Shown here one piece after another: positions 6,083-13,625 of a stretch of 13,625 nucleotides of DNA; the first letter of the stretch is position 1; every line of letters begins with the position of its first letter. Position numbers and translations under genes: made by a program. The notes under the pieces were generated by a model, which was not told the DNA's origin, did no database searches, and saw only the letters and a list, made by a program, of their open reading frames with translations. This stretch comes from Vulcanimicrobiia bacterium (GTDB lineage Bacteria; Eremiobacterota; Eremiobacteria; Baltobacterales; Baltobacteraceae), in contig JAMXLG010000223.1 in NCBI GenBank assembly GCA_024281135.1, positions 1 to 13,625 on the forward strand, written 5' to 3'.

Positions 6083-7552
6083 TTGCCGCGCATATCTTCG
6101 TTTTTAGACCAGCGCTGGAGCGCACTGATTATTCTGTGCACGGGCATGTTGATGATCGTGTTGGACAACACCGTCGTCAACGTAGCGCTTTCTTCGATCC
6201 AGCACGATCTCCGATTCAGCGCTGCCGGTCTCGCCTGGCCGGTCAACGCTTACATGATTGCGTTCGGCGGCACGTTGTTGCTCGCCGGCCGCTTAGGCGA
6301 TCTCGTCGGCACGAAGCGGATATTTACAATTGGGATATTCGTCTTCACCGTCGCATCGCTGTTGTGCGGGCTATCGCAGTCGCAAGCCATGTTGATCATC
6401 TCCAGGTTCATTCAAGGTTTGGGCGGCGCGATGGCGGCTGCCGTCATTCTTGCGATGATCTTCAACACGTTCACCGACGCGGGCGAACGTGCTAAGGCCA
6501 TCTCGATCTTTAGTTTTACCGCGTCGGCCGGCGGCTCAGTGGGACTGCTGGTCGGCGGCGTGTTGACGCAGACGCTGAATTGGCACTGGATTTTTCTCGT
6601 AAACGTTCCGATCGGCATCGCCGCGTTCGTCTTTGCAAAACGCGTTATCCCGGACGCGAAGGGAATCGGCCTTGAGGAAGGTGCCGACGGATTCGGCGCG
6701 TCGTTGCTGACGCTATCGCTGATGTTAGCTGTGTACGCGGTCGTCGAGTTGCCGCAAGGTGGGCATCTTTCGGAAATCGCCGCCTGCGGTTTCCTTAGCG
6801 CGGTCTTGATGATTGCATTCGTGGTCCGTCAGGCAAGAATCAAAAAACCGCTGCTGCCGCTGCGTGTCTTCCGTATGCCGAACGTCGTTTGGAGCAACGT
6901 TCTCCAAGTCTTCGTCGTCACCGGACTATTCGCGTTTTTCTTCTTGTATTCGTTGTACCTACGCGGCGTTTTGCACTACGATGCGGTTCAGACTGGACTT
7001 GCATTTCTTCCAGTGACGGTTGCGATCGGTGTGCTCTCGGTCGGTCCCTCAGCGTGGCTCATGCACCGGCTAGGACCGCGCGTGCCGCTCGTTAGCGGAC
7101 TCGTCGTCTCCGCCGCGGGCCTTGCGATTTTCGCCATTGCGTCACCGGATGCGCCATACGCAACCGTGATTTTTCCCGGAATGAGCCTCATGGGCATCGG
7201 CATGGGTGTCGCGTTCCCGTGCATTATGGAGCTTGCGATGTCGATGGCGACGCCGGCGGATTCGGGTCTCATCTCCGGAATCGTCAACACGAGCGCCGAA
7301 GTCGGCGGAGCATTGGGTCTAGCTGTTCTTGCTGCAGTCGCTGCGATTTCTAGTTACCACATCGCCTTCTGCATCTGTACGGTCTGCTTGATCGTCGGCG
7401 CCGCAATCCCGTTGTTCGCGCTTAAAACGCGTCCCGCGACGCTAACGATGGGCCAACACGTCGATGATGGCGGTAAGCACGTCGTCGGGGTTCGGCAGCG
7501 TGGCCCACTGGAAGAATGCGTCGCTGTCTTGGACGATGTCCTCGACGGGTAG
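6083..7552 (+). CDS. DHA2-family (EmrB/QacA-type) 14-TM MFS drug exporter
   Basis: A 489-residue proton-driven multidrug efflux permease of the inner membrane. TM1 holds the DHA2 signature MIVLDNTVVNVALSSI. Motif A is GRLGDLVGTKRIF after TM2. Motif C in TM5 is GGSVGLLVGGVL, followed by the family's HWIFLVNVPIG. Hydrophobic segments account for about 14 helices, ending near FALKTRPA (about residue 450). The start is TTG at 6083, preceded at 7 nt by GGGAG (6071-6075); the next ATG falls inside TM1 and is too late. Bases 6053-6058 can pair weakly with 6068-6073, partly hiding that ribosome site. The gene follows an attenuator-like leader, so expression is probably conditional. The last 37 residues after the final helix are encoded opposite the end of the ketopantoate-reductase-like gene. 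Substrates unknown. Confidence 0.9.
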   Translation: MPRISSFLDQRWSALIILCTGMLMIVLDNTVVNVALSSIQHDLRFSAAGLAWPVNAYMIAFGGTLLLAGRLGDLVGTKRIFTIGIFVFTVASLLCGLSQSQAMLIISRFIQGLGGAMAAAVILAMIFNTFTDAGERAKAISIFSFTASAGGSVGLLVGGVLTQTLNWHWIFLVNVPIGIAAFVFAKRVIPDAKGIGLEEGADGFGASLLTLSLMLAVYAVVELPQGGHLSEIAACGFLSAVLMIAFVVRQARIKKPLLPLRVFRMPNVVWSNVLQVFVVTGLFAFFFLYSLYLRGVLHYDAVQTGLAFLPVTVAIGVLSVGPSAWLMHRLGPRVPLVSGLVVSAAGLAIFAIASPDAPYATVIFPGMSLMGIGMGVAFPCIMELAMSMATPADSGLISGIVNTSAEVGGALGLAVLAAVAAISSYHIAFCICTVCLIVGAAIPLFALKTRPATLTMGQHVDDGGKHVVGVRQRGPLEECVAVLDDVLDG

Positions 7553-8641
7553 CGGTAAGGGGTCCGGAAACTCGGGTTTGATCCGCTGCAGCGCGTCGAG
7601 AACGTCCATGCCGTTGACCGGAAGCTGCGATAACTCAGTCCAGCGTTGCGAACTCGTCTCTTTTCGATAGGCGTCGAGGCCGGCGCGAAGTTCCTCGGGA
7701 ATCGTAACCCCAGTGCTCTTACGCTGCATTTCGTAGATCGAGAGCTGCGCAAATGCAGCGTTGAGCAAGGGAAGCTCGAGTCGCTTGGCTTCGCCGCGCG
7801 CGCACATGTCGCCAAGGATGGCGTCCGCTTCCAGCGGCGCACCGTTTTGCAAGTCCCGATACATCGAAGATGTAAGACTCGACGCGCGGTCCGTCAGTTT
7901 CTCGCGTATTTGCTCGAGTGCTTCGGGTCGCACCGCATGGCCTTCCGCGTTCGCGACCGCAGCGGACTCATTCAAAATGGTGAGAATCAGATCGCGACCT
8001 CGCGGTGACCCGAGGATGTCACCGGTCGACCCGCGCAGCAAACACGTGCTCGCGCCCAGTGCCGCAATGAAGACCCACTTCTCCCACATCTCTTGAACGA
8101 TATCGGGCGACGTCCGCGCCGGGAATCCGGCGCCTTGCAGCGCCTGATCGATCGCTTGTAGCCGTTTGGAGTCACTGCCGTCGAGCTCGCCGTAAACGAG
8201 CTGTTGCAGGTCGTTGAGCTGGATGATGCGGCCGCGATCGTCGAGCGTGGTCGAGACTACGCAAACGCCGCCCAAAACGTGCTTCGCACCAAACGACGAC
8301 GTTAAGGCGTCAAGATGGTGCACGCCGTTGAGAAACGGAAGGATAGCCGTATTCTCGCCGATTGCGGATTTGATGTCATCGATCGCCGCTTGCAATGCAA
8401 ACGTCTTTACCGCCAAGAGAACGACATCGTATGTGCCCGCAAGGTCGTTGGCCGTAACGGTCTGCACGGGGATTGTTGCGTTACCGAGCGGACTGACGAT
8501 CTCGAGCCCGCGTTCGCGCAGTTGCTGCGCTCGTGCTCCACGTACCAGAAACGTGACGTCACGGCCGGCTTGTGCCAACCGGCCTCCGAAATATCCGCCG
8601 ACTGCGCCTGCGCCGACGACAAGCAAGCGTACATCGTACAT
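7442..8641 (-). CDS. Ketopantoate reductase (ApbA/PanE) family protein with C-terminal extension
   Basis: An NADP-dependent 2-oxoacid reductase of the fold that reduces 2-dehydropantoate to pantoate in coenzyme A synthesis. Seen are the N-terminal dinucleotide loop VVGAGAVGGYFGGRLAQAG (8-26), LLAVKT (Lys79), NGV (105-107), and MWEKWVFIAALGAST (185-199) with the likely catalytic Lys188. The C-terminal substrate motif is SSMYRDLQNGAPLEADAILG (258-277), with the conserved Ser and Glu271. At 399 residues it is about 90 longer than typical PanE proteins. The extra part after about residue 310 is acidic, with many Pro, and I do not recognise it. A true panE role is uncertain because the family holds many paralogues of other specificity, so no gene symbol is given. 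It is the last gene of a minus-strand run, and its ribosome site GGGAGA (8652-8647) lies in an inverted repeat. Confidence 0.82.
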   Translation of the reverse strand: MYDVRLLVVGAGAVGGYFGGRLAQAGRDVTFLVRGARAQQLRERGLEIVSPLGNATIPVQTVTANDLAGTYDVVLLAVKTFALQAAIDDIKSAIGENTAILPFLNGVHHLDALTSSFGAKHVLGGVCVVSTTLDDRGRIIQLNDLQQLVYGELDGSDSKRLQAIDQALQGAGFPARTSPDIVQEMWEKWVFIAALGASTCLLRGSTGDILGSPRGRDLILTILNESAAVANAEGHAVRPEALEQIREKLTDRASSLTSSMYRDLQNGAPLEADAILGDMCARGEAKRLELPLLNAAFAQLSIYEMQRKSTGVTIPEELRAGLDAYRKETSSQRWTELSQLPVNGMDVLDALQRIKPEFPDPLPLPVEDIVQDSDAFFQWATLPNPDDVLTAIIDVLAHR

Positions 8642-8643
8642 AT

Positions 8644-8678
8644 CGGTCTCCCTTTGGGTTCTAGGGATTGGGAGACCG
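8644..8678 (-). promoter_or_regulatory. Perfect 9-bp inverted repeat enclosing the ribosome site of the PanE-like gene
   Basis: CGGTCTCCC (8644-8652) and GGGAGACCG (8670-8678) are exact reverse complements with a 17-base loop. They occupy most of the 52-bp gap between the membrane protein gene and the PanE-like gene. In the minus-strand mRNA the second arm contains GGGAGA, 5 nt before the ATG, so a folded hairpin would hide the ribosome site. There is no T-tract on either strand, which argues against an intrinsic terminator. A repressor operator is the alternative. Confidence 0.55.
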
Positions 8679-8693
8679 CTTACAATGGTTGCG

Positions 8694-9443
8694 CTAGAAA
8701 TCAGCGATAACCCAGGTTGCTCCCGCTATCAGAAAATTGATGGCGAATTCCGACCAAACGCCATGCACTCCAGGCGAACTGACGACATGCGGAACCCAAA
8801 CCAGGACGCCGAACAGGACGATCATGAGTCCCATCAATCGCATCGCTAGGCGTGCGTACCGGTTGATGAGGATGGCAATCGCTGCAAGTGCAAACGCAAT
8901 GGTCGTCAGTATTGCCCAAAACATCCCACTGGGCGGTATCCACGCCGGCACCAAAGCGGCCGTCTGACCAAGATACACAGCCTGCGCTAATGTGAATGAA
9001 ATCGCGCAAAGGCCGAGTCCAATACGTGCAAATCGGCGCAGGTCTTCGGCTCGCGGCGTATTCTTCTGCGTTGCCGCATAAGCAGCAAGCGCGCCGCACA
9101 GTAAACAGAACTGCTCGAAGAAGCCGTCATACTCGCCGAACACCTTCGGGGCGGCAATGATGCCGGGAATGCTGGCCAGCGAAAAAAGCGCGTACACGAT
9201 GCTGAGGACGATCGATGCGACGCGAACGGTACGCGGAATTATAAGTAAAATTCCGCCGGCGATTTGTGCGAGCATCAAGACACTGCCGACGATCGTGCCC
9301 AGGGGCAGCCGCAAAATGCTGTGCACTTCTTGCCAGGTGTCGGCGTCATGCCACATAAGGCAGATGACGCCGAACAACACTGCCGACGCACCAAAGATAA
9401 GCCGCCCGTACGGCGCCGTTTTCACGCCCACCGCAACGAACAA
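8694..9443 (-). CDS. Integral membrane protein, duplicated DoxX-like four-helix unit
   Basis: A 249-residue protein with about eight hydrophobic helices in two halves. The first half has helices near 12-31, 49-70, 75-98 and 108-125; the second near 138-159, 170-193, 198-220 and 230-248. Each half begins alike (YGRLIFGASAVLFGV and FARIGLGLCAISFTLAQ), suggesting duplication of a four-helix unit of the DoxX type. The second half (LVPAWIPPSGMFWA and then ARLAMRLMGLMIVLFGVLVW) resembles uncharacterised DoxX-like proteins. The start is uncertain: the longest frame begins with TTG at 9443, with a weak AGGTAA upstream, and in-frame GTG codons at 9431 and 9425 are alternatives. It sits 32 bp after the secreted Asp-box gene and 52 bp before the PanE-like gene, all on one strand. 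Function unknown. Confidence 0.8.
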   Translation of the reverse strand: MFVAVGVKTAPYGRLIFGASAVLFGVICLMWHDADTWQEVHSILRLPLGTIVGSVLMLAQIAGGILLIIPRTVRVASIVLSIVYALFSLASIPGIIAAPKVFGEYDGFFEQFCLLCGALAAYAATQKNTPRAEDLRRFARIGLGLCAISFTLAQAVYLGQTAALVPAWIPPSGMFWAILTTIAFALAAIAILINRYARLAMRLMGLMIVLFGVLVWVPHVVSSPGVHGVWSEFAINFLIAGATWVIADF

Positions 9444-9475
9444 GGGCCGTTACCTGTGACCATAAGCGCTCTTTT

Positions 9476-12400
9476 CTATGGCGGCGACAGCGTCGGCATG
9501 GAGCTCAATGGCGGAAGCGACCGGACGTACGCGTCGTACGCGGCCCGCGCGGCCCGATACTCGGCGTCGATACGCGCATAGAATTGCGCCGCGGCCGGTG
9601 TAACCACCCCCTGCACCGGAAACGACTCGAGCGACGTGAGCGCGCCGTCGAGATTTTCGCGCAATGAACCCGGACGCGAGACCGAATCTTCACCGTTGGT
9701 GTAAGCGGCGGTCAAACGAGCCGTCACCGAGGCGCGTCCTTCGCGTGCGCGATCGATCTCAGCACTTGCCGGCTGCGTATCGAGTGCCTTGCCGATTGCA
9801 TCGAGGTTATTCAGCATCACGTCGACGCTCGAATAGATTGCGAAGAGTTTTGCAAACGTATCGTAGCTTTGCTTCATCTGTGCGAGCGTCTCGGTCGTTT
9901 GCGGATCGGGCTTCACGGTGAACGCTTGCGTGAACGTGCGGCCGTTTAGCGTCGTTCGAGCCGTGTATCGGCCCGGCACGACCGTCGCTCCGTCGTCTGG
10001 CCCCTTAAACTCTGGATTTGCGGCGCCGTTCCACTTGACCGGAGGCGCGGCCGTGAAATTCCAGACGACGCGATTGATACCGGCAGCGTTCTGTCCGCGC
10101 AGCGTTCGCACCGTGCGGCCGGCGGCATCGAGAATCGTGATCTCGGGCGCCTGCGCTTGGGCGGTCGATTGATAATACGAGATCGTGACGCCGTATGGCG
10201 GGTTCGGCGCCGCGTATTGCGTGTAGAGTCCCTCGTAGTTGTTGGTGAGGTTGTATTCGTACGACGTGCGCGGCTTAAAGAGCATGGCGCCGGCAGCAAC
10301 CGCGTTAGGTAACTTTTGCAACGGCGCGATGTCGTCCAGTACCCAAATCGAGCGACCGTGCGTCGCAATGACCAAGTCGTTGAAATGCGGCTGAATCCGA
10401 ATATCGCGCACGGATACTGCGGGCATGTTATTCCGCAGGCTTTGCCATTGCGTGCCGCGATTGTATGAAACCCAAACGCCTTGTTCGGTGCCGAGGTACA
10501 CCATCGCGGGGTTGCGCGTGTCGGGGCGAATCGAGCGCGTCCACAGGTCGCCCGGCAAACCGTTGACGATCGATTGCCAGTGCGTGCCGTAATCGTGCGT
10601 CACCCACACGTGCGGCGCGCTATCACCCATTTTATGCGCGTCTTCGACTGCATACACGGTTCCGCGTTCGAGTGACGCGGGCGCGACGGTTTCGAAACGG
10701 CCACCGGGATTAGCATCGTGCGGCGTAACGTTTTTCCAGTGCCCACCGCCGTCGCGCGTCATCTGCACGTATCCGTCGTCCGTGCCGACCCAGATCTCAC
10801 CGCTAGAGATCGCAGATCCTTCGATATCGAGAATCGTGTCGGTATACTCGGCGCCCGTGACATCGTGTGTAATCGGTCCGCCGGCCGGTCCCTGATGCGC
10901 CTTGTCGTTGCGGGTGAGATCGGGGCTGATCGGACGCCAGTGATAGCCGCCGTCGGTCGATTGAAAGACGACGTTTCCACCGAACCATGCTATGCGTGCA
11001 TCCCACGGCGCAAAGCCGAGTGGTGATTCCCAATTGAAGCGGTACGGACTCGTCGCAATATTGTAGCCCTGTTGGACGCTCGTGAAGTACGGTTGCGTAA
11101 ACGTATAGTCACGCGAGCGGCGCTTATAAATGAAGAGCGCTCCGTCCTGACCGTCGGACCAAATCGTGTTCGCATCGCGCGGATCGGGAATCGCCCATTG
11201 ACCGTCGTCGTCTTGCACGACGGCGTACCATGAAGCGTTACTGTTTCCCGCAGCGTCCAGCGAATTCGATGTGCCGCAATACGAGTTGTTGTCTTGTAAC
11301 CCGCCGCAGATCGTATACGGATTATCGTTGCCGAGTCCGACCCGATAAAATTGTCCGATCGGTAGGTTCGCCCAAAACGCCCAAGTTGCGCCGGCATCGA
11401 CCGAGAGCGCATAGCCGCCGTCTTCACCGACGATGATCCGCTTCGAATCGTTCGGAGCAATCCAGATCGAATGGTAGTCTCCGTGCACGTCCCGCGCGAT
11501 TGCCTTGAATGTTTTTCCGCCGTCTTTGCTTTCGGCTAGCTGCGTCGAGGCAGTATAGACGTGGTCGGGATTGGTTGGATCGACTTCGATGTGTGAGAAA
11601 TAGAACGGCCGTTGATCGACGAGCGTGTTCGACGAGACAAGCGTCCACGTCGTACCGCCGTCGTCAGAACGCCAAAGAATGCCGTGCTCGGATTCAATGA
11701 GCGCGTACACGCGATTCGGTTCACTCGGCGCTACGGCGAGGCCAATGCGCCCCGTGATGCCTTCGGGCAGCCCGCCGCCGGTGAGGCGATGCCAGGTGCG
11801 TCCGCCGTCGGTCGAACGATACAGCCCGTCTTGTTCACCACCGCTTTGAAATGTCCACGGCCGCCGCTGAAACTGCCACACGCCTGCGTAAATCACGTTC
11901 GGCTCGCGAGCACTCATTGCAAGATCGGACACACCGCTGATCGGACCGCCGTCGAGCGTCTTGTTCCAGGTCTTGCCGCCGTCGAAGGTCACATATGCGC
12001 CACGATCCGGCGAATTCGCGAAGACGTTCCCGAGCGCTCCAACGATGACGTGTTGCGGATTTTTCGGATCGATCAAAATCCGCGCGATGTGTTTGGTTTC
12101 ACGCAATCCGACGTTCGTCCACGTTTTGCCGCCATCTGTCGTCTTATAGACGCCGTCGCCGTAGCTCACGTCTTGGCGGGGATTCGATTCACCGGTTCCG
12201 ACCCACACCGTGTCATCATTTGTCGGATCGATTGCGACTGCGCCGATGGCGCCGACATTTTCTTTGTCGAACACCGGCGTCCACGACGCTCCGCCGTTCG
12301 TGCTCTTCCACACGCCGCCGCCTGCTGCGCCGAGATAGTAGAGATTTGGATCGTGTGCAGATCCGGTGACGCTGGTTACACGGCCTCCGGCAATCGCGGG

Positions 12401-12502
12401 GCCCGTCTCTCTCCACGGGAGATTCCCGGTTGGGAGCGGTGCTGCTATGGCAGGCGACAAAAGCGCAAGAAATAAAACGAAAGCGATAAGCGGTCGAAAC
12501 AT
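9476..12502 (-). CDS. Secreted Asp-box (BNR) beta-propeller protein, VPS10/sortilin-like, with C-terminal FlgD-like domain
   Basis: A 1008-residue exported protein. Residues 1-20 are a signal peptide (FRPLIAFVLFLALL core, then SPAIA before cleavage). Eleven Asp-box motifs of the S/T-x-D/N-x-G-x-x-W/F type follow, starting near residues 67, 120, 171, 230, 279, 325, 367, 515, 581, 635 and 678. Examples are TTDGGKTW, STDGGRTW and SYNRGTQW. This fits one or two large beta-propellers as in sortilin-type domains. GVTISYY (771-777) opens a FlgD-like Ig domain (APEITILDAAGRTVRTLRG), ending near FTVKPDP. The last 130 residues are helical, without a membrane anchor. Databases often call such proteins glycosyl hydrolases because sialidases carry Asp boxes, but I see no catalytic residues to support that. 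The ATG at 12502 is chosen because it starts the signal peptide; no Shine-Dalgarno is visible. Role unknown, possibly binding in the envelope or outside the cell. Confidence 0.87.
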   Translation of the reverse strand: MFRPLIAFVLFLALLSPAIAAPLPTGNLPWRETGPAIAGGRVTSVTGSAHDPNLYYLGAAGGGVWKSTNGGASWTPVFDKENVGAIGAVAIDPTNDDTVWVGTGESNPRQDVSYGDGVYKTTDGGKTWTNVGLRETKHIARILIDPKNPQHVIVGALGNVFANSPDRGAYVTFDGGKTWNKTLDGGPISGVSDLAMSAREPNVIYAGVWQFQRRPWTFQSGGEQDGLYRSTDGGRTWHRLTGGGLPEGITGRIGLAVAPSEPNRVYALIESEHGILWRSDDGGTTWTLVSSNTLVDQRPFYFSHIEVDPTNPDHVYTASTQLAESKDGGKTFKAIARDVHGDYHSIWIAPNDSKRIIVGEDGGYALSVDAGATWAFWANLPIGQFYRVGLGNDNPYTICGGLQDNNSYCGTSNSLDAAGNSNASWYAVVQDDDGQWAIPDPRDANTIWSDGQDGALFIYKRRSRDYTFTQPYFTSVQQGYNIATSPYRFNWESPLGFAPWDARIAWFGGNVVFQSTDGGYHWRPISPDLTRNDKAHQGPAGGPITHDVTGAEYTDTILDIEGSAISSGEIWVGTDDGYVQMTRDGGGHWKNVTPHDANPGGRFETVAPASLERGTVYAVEDAHKMGDSAPHVWVTHDYGTHWQSIVNGLPGDLWTRSIRPDTRNPAMVYLGTEQGVWVSYNRGTQWQSLRNNMPAVSVRDIRIQPHFNDLVIATHGRSIWVLDDIAPLQKLPNAVAAGAMLFKPRTSYEYNLTNNYEGLYTQYAAPNPPYGVTISYYQSTAQAQAPEITILDAAGRTVRTLRGQNAAGINRVVWNFTAAPPVKWNGAANPEFKGPDDGATVVPGRYTARTTLNGRTFTQAFTVKPDPQTTETLAQMKQSYDTFAKLFAIYSSVDVMLNNLDAIGKALDTQPASAEIDRAREGRASVTARLTAAYTNGEDSVSRPGSLRENLDGALTSLESFPVQGVVTPAAAQFYARIDAEYRAARAAYDAYVRSLPPLSSMPTLSPP

Positions 12503-12542
12503 GTCATCGGAATTACGATTGCATGTATCGATCACCTCGCAG

Positions 12543-12549
12543 AGGAGGT
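12543..12549 (+). promoter_or_regulatory. Consensus Shine-Dalgarno AGGAGGT of rpiA
   Basis: A perfect anti-16S match ends 5 nt before GTG at 12555 and fixes that start codon. It contrasts with the neighbouring genes, several of which lack any such site. It lies in the 52-bp gap between the divergent starts of the Asp-box gene and rpiA. Confidence 0.85.
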
Positions 12550-12554
12550 AGGGC

Positions 12555-13235
12555 GTGACGAACAACTACGACGCCGGCAAGCGTGCTGCGGGGTACGCCG
12601 CCGTCGACCGGTTCGTGCGCAGCGGCTCCTGTATTGGGCTGGGTACCGGAACAACTGCATTTTTTGCAATAGAACGGGTCGGCCAGCGCGTCGCCGCGGG
12701 CGAGCAGATCGTTGCAGTTGCGACTTCAACCGAAACGGAACGGCTTTGCGCAGAACGCCGCGTACCGCTCGCCACACTGCTCGAGCACGAGATCGATGTG
12801 GCGATCGACGGTGCCGACGAGATCGCGCCGGATTGGGCGCTCATCAAGGGCGGAGGCGGGGCGCTCTTTCGAGAGAAGGCTGTCGCGCTGTGTGCGCGAC
12901 GGTTCGTCGTCGTTGCCACGCCGTCGAAGCTCGTTCCGGCTTTGGGCGCGTTTCCGCTTCCGGTTGAAATCGTGCCGTATGCGATGCCGTACGTTCTGCG
13001 CGAAATCCGGAGCGCATATCCGGGCATCGATATCCTGCGTCGCGGCGGCGATACGCCGTTCGTAACGGACAACGGAAATTGGATTCTCGACTGCCATTTC
13101 GGCACGATCGAGCAGCCCGCGCTGCTCGACTCAACCGTAAAGAAGATTCATGGAGTTGTTGCAAGCGGCATCTTTGTCGAACTAGTGAACGACGTAGTCC
13201 TCGGAGATGAGAACGGGACCGCTCATTTCAGCTAG
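12555..13235 (+). CDS. rpiA: Ribose-5-phosphate isomerase A
   Basis: A cytoplasmic enzyme of the non-oxidative pentose phosphate pathway that interconverts ribose 5-phosphate and ribulose 5-phosphate. At 226 residues it has normal length. All hallmarks of the RpiA type are present: the phosphate loop IGLGTGTTA (27-35), DGADEI (85-90), KGGGGALFREK (98-108), SKLV (124-127) and TDNGNWILDC near residue 170. Asp85, Asp88, Lys98 and Glu107 match E. coli RpiA Asp81, Asp84, Lys94 and Glu103, with a constant offset of four. The GTG start follows a perfect AGGAGGT at 5 nt. It is transcribed away from the Asp-box gene and seems monocistronic, since the next gene is convergent with only 2 bp between the stops. 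Confidence 0.97.
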   Translation: MTNNYDAGKRAAGYAAVDRFVRSGSCIGLGTGTTAFFAIERVGQRVAAGEQIVAVATSTETERLCAERRVPLATLLEHEIDVAIDGADEIAPDWALIKGGGGALFREKAVALCARRFVVVATPSKLVPALGAFPLPVEIVPYAMPYVLREIRSAYPGIDILRRGGDTPFVTDNGNWILDCHFGTIEQPALLDSTVKKIHGVVASGIFVELVNDVVLGDENGTAHFS

Positions 13236-13237
13236 GA

Positions 13238-13625
13238 TTACAGCGACTGACCAACTTCGATGAGATAGCCGTCGGGATCGCGGATGTAACAACGAATCTC
13301 GTCGGTGTGGTGCTTGGGTTCGGTCAAAAAGTGTGCTCCGCGGCTCTTCCACAAATGGTAGCACTCTTTAATGTCGGCGACCCGAATGTTCATGAAGTTG
13401 GCTGCTTTGTTTGGATCGGTAGGCGCATGTAAAACGACGGTTGGCTTGTCATCCGTTGGGGCGCCGCCGACGTTGATTATGATCCATGTGTTTGCGAGCT
13501 CAACGATCGTCGGCTCACCGTCTTCGACTTTCGTTCCACCGAGGACATCGACATAAAATTTCGCGGATCGATCGACATCGGCGACGGTAAGAAAATGTGC
13601 CACCGTGAACCCGTGCTTGGGTTCA
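13238..13625 (-). CDS. VOC family protein, glyoxalase-like (5' end cut by window)
   Basis: A single-domain vicinal-oxygen-chelate protein of at least 128 residues. VAHFLTVADVDRSAKFYVDV forms the first beta-alpha unit, with a likely His ligand. The centre has NTWIIINVGG. The second unit runs from FMNIRVADIKECYHLWKSRG to RCYIRDPDGYLIEVGQ, where the Glu of LIEVG is the usual last metal ligand. A GTG at 13603 could start it. However, the frame stays open to the window edge and encodes EPKHGFT just before, as expected for the N-terminal strand, so the true start probably lies outside. Similar sequences are widespread in soil actinobacteria-like genomes, and their substrates are unknown. It shares little with the VOC protein at 5411-5833 beyond the fold. 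Confidence 0.82.
   Translation of the reverse strand, partial: EPKHGFTVAHFLTVADVDRSAKFYVDVLGGTKVEDGEPTIVELANTWIIINVGGAPTDDKPTVVLHAPTDPNKAANFMNIRVADIKECYHLWKSRGAHFLTEPKHHTDEIRCYIRDPDGYLIEVGQSL

Noticed and set aside
8214..8849. Plus-strand open frame of 211 codons opposite the PanE-like gene
   Set aside because: It is antisense to conserved PanE motifs, runs over the intergenic inverted repeat, and has Ser/Arg/Thr-rich low-complexity content. The TACAAT at 8681-8686 leads to no supported gene.
11612..12475. Plus-strand open frame of 287 codons opposite the Asp-box gene
   Set aside because: It is the antisense of a clearly coding propeller gene. Its translation is rich in Arg, Ala and Val with no domain, as expected from GC-rich shadow frames.

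Overview
The window is compact, GC-rich bacterial chromosome. It holds ten protein-coding genes, two of them cut by the window edges, plus one short leader ORF. I see no rRNA, tRNA, CRISPR array, insertion sequence or phage gene. The mix of families suggests a soil-type bacterium of a deep Terrabacteria-like lineage such as Candidatus Eremiobacterota/WPS-2. These families are a COG3903-type STAND regulator, a large secreted Asp-box (VPS10/sortilin-like) propeller protein, a DoxX-like membrane protein and an extended ketopantoate-reductase-like enzyme. Two genes with TACAAT boxes 9-10 nt before the start codon point the same way. This is inference only; no marker gene settles the taxonomy.

Left part (1-5433): the 3' end of a beta-hydroxyacid-dehydrogenase-family gene (+) meets a two-gene minus-strand operon tail to tail. 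That operon encodes a YbfB/YjiJ-type MFS transporter and then a nitronate-monooxygenase-like flavoprotein, joined by an ATGA stop/start overlap. Reading away from it is a 793-residue XRE-HTH/STAND-ATPase/TPR regulator. The 150-bp gap carries back-to-back TACAAT boxes, each about 10 nt from an ATG, which suggests leaderless transcripts. The regulator may control the oxidoreductase/exporter pair.

Middle part (5411-8641): a VOC (glyoxalase-fold) gene (-) and a DHA2-type 14-TM drug exporter (+) diverge. The exporter is preceded by what looks like a complete transcription-attenuation leader: a TACGAT box, a 16-codon ORF, a small hairpin with competing pairing, and a near-ideal intrinsic terminator (11-bp perfect stem plus U-tract). 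The GGGAG ribosome site and TTG start of the exporter follow. No other plus-strand gene lies upstream that the terminator could serve. This is the most interesting element in the window. The exporter's 3' end overlaps the convergent ketopantoate-reductase-like gene by 111 bp, with codons exactly complementary.

Right part (7442-13625): a minus-strand run holds the secreted 11-Asp-box protein, a duplicated DoxX-like membrane protein and the ketopantoate-reductase-like enzyme. The ribosome site of the last gene lies in a perfect 9-bp inverted repeat. Divergent from this run is rpiA (ribose-5-phosphate isomerase A), with a perfect AGGAGGT site and a GTG start. It ends 2 bp from a second, edge-truncated VOC gene on the minus strand. 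Every convergent pair in the window either overlaps or nearly touches.
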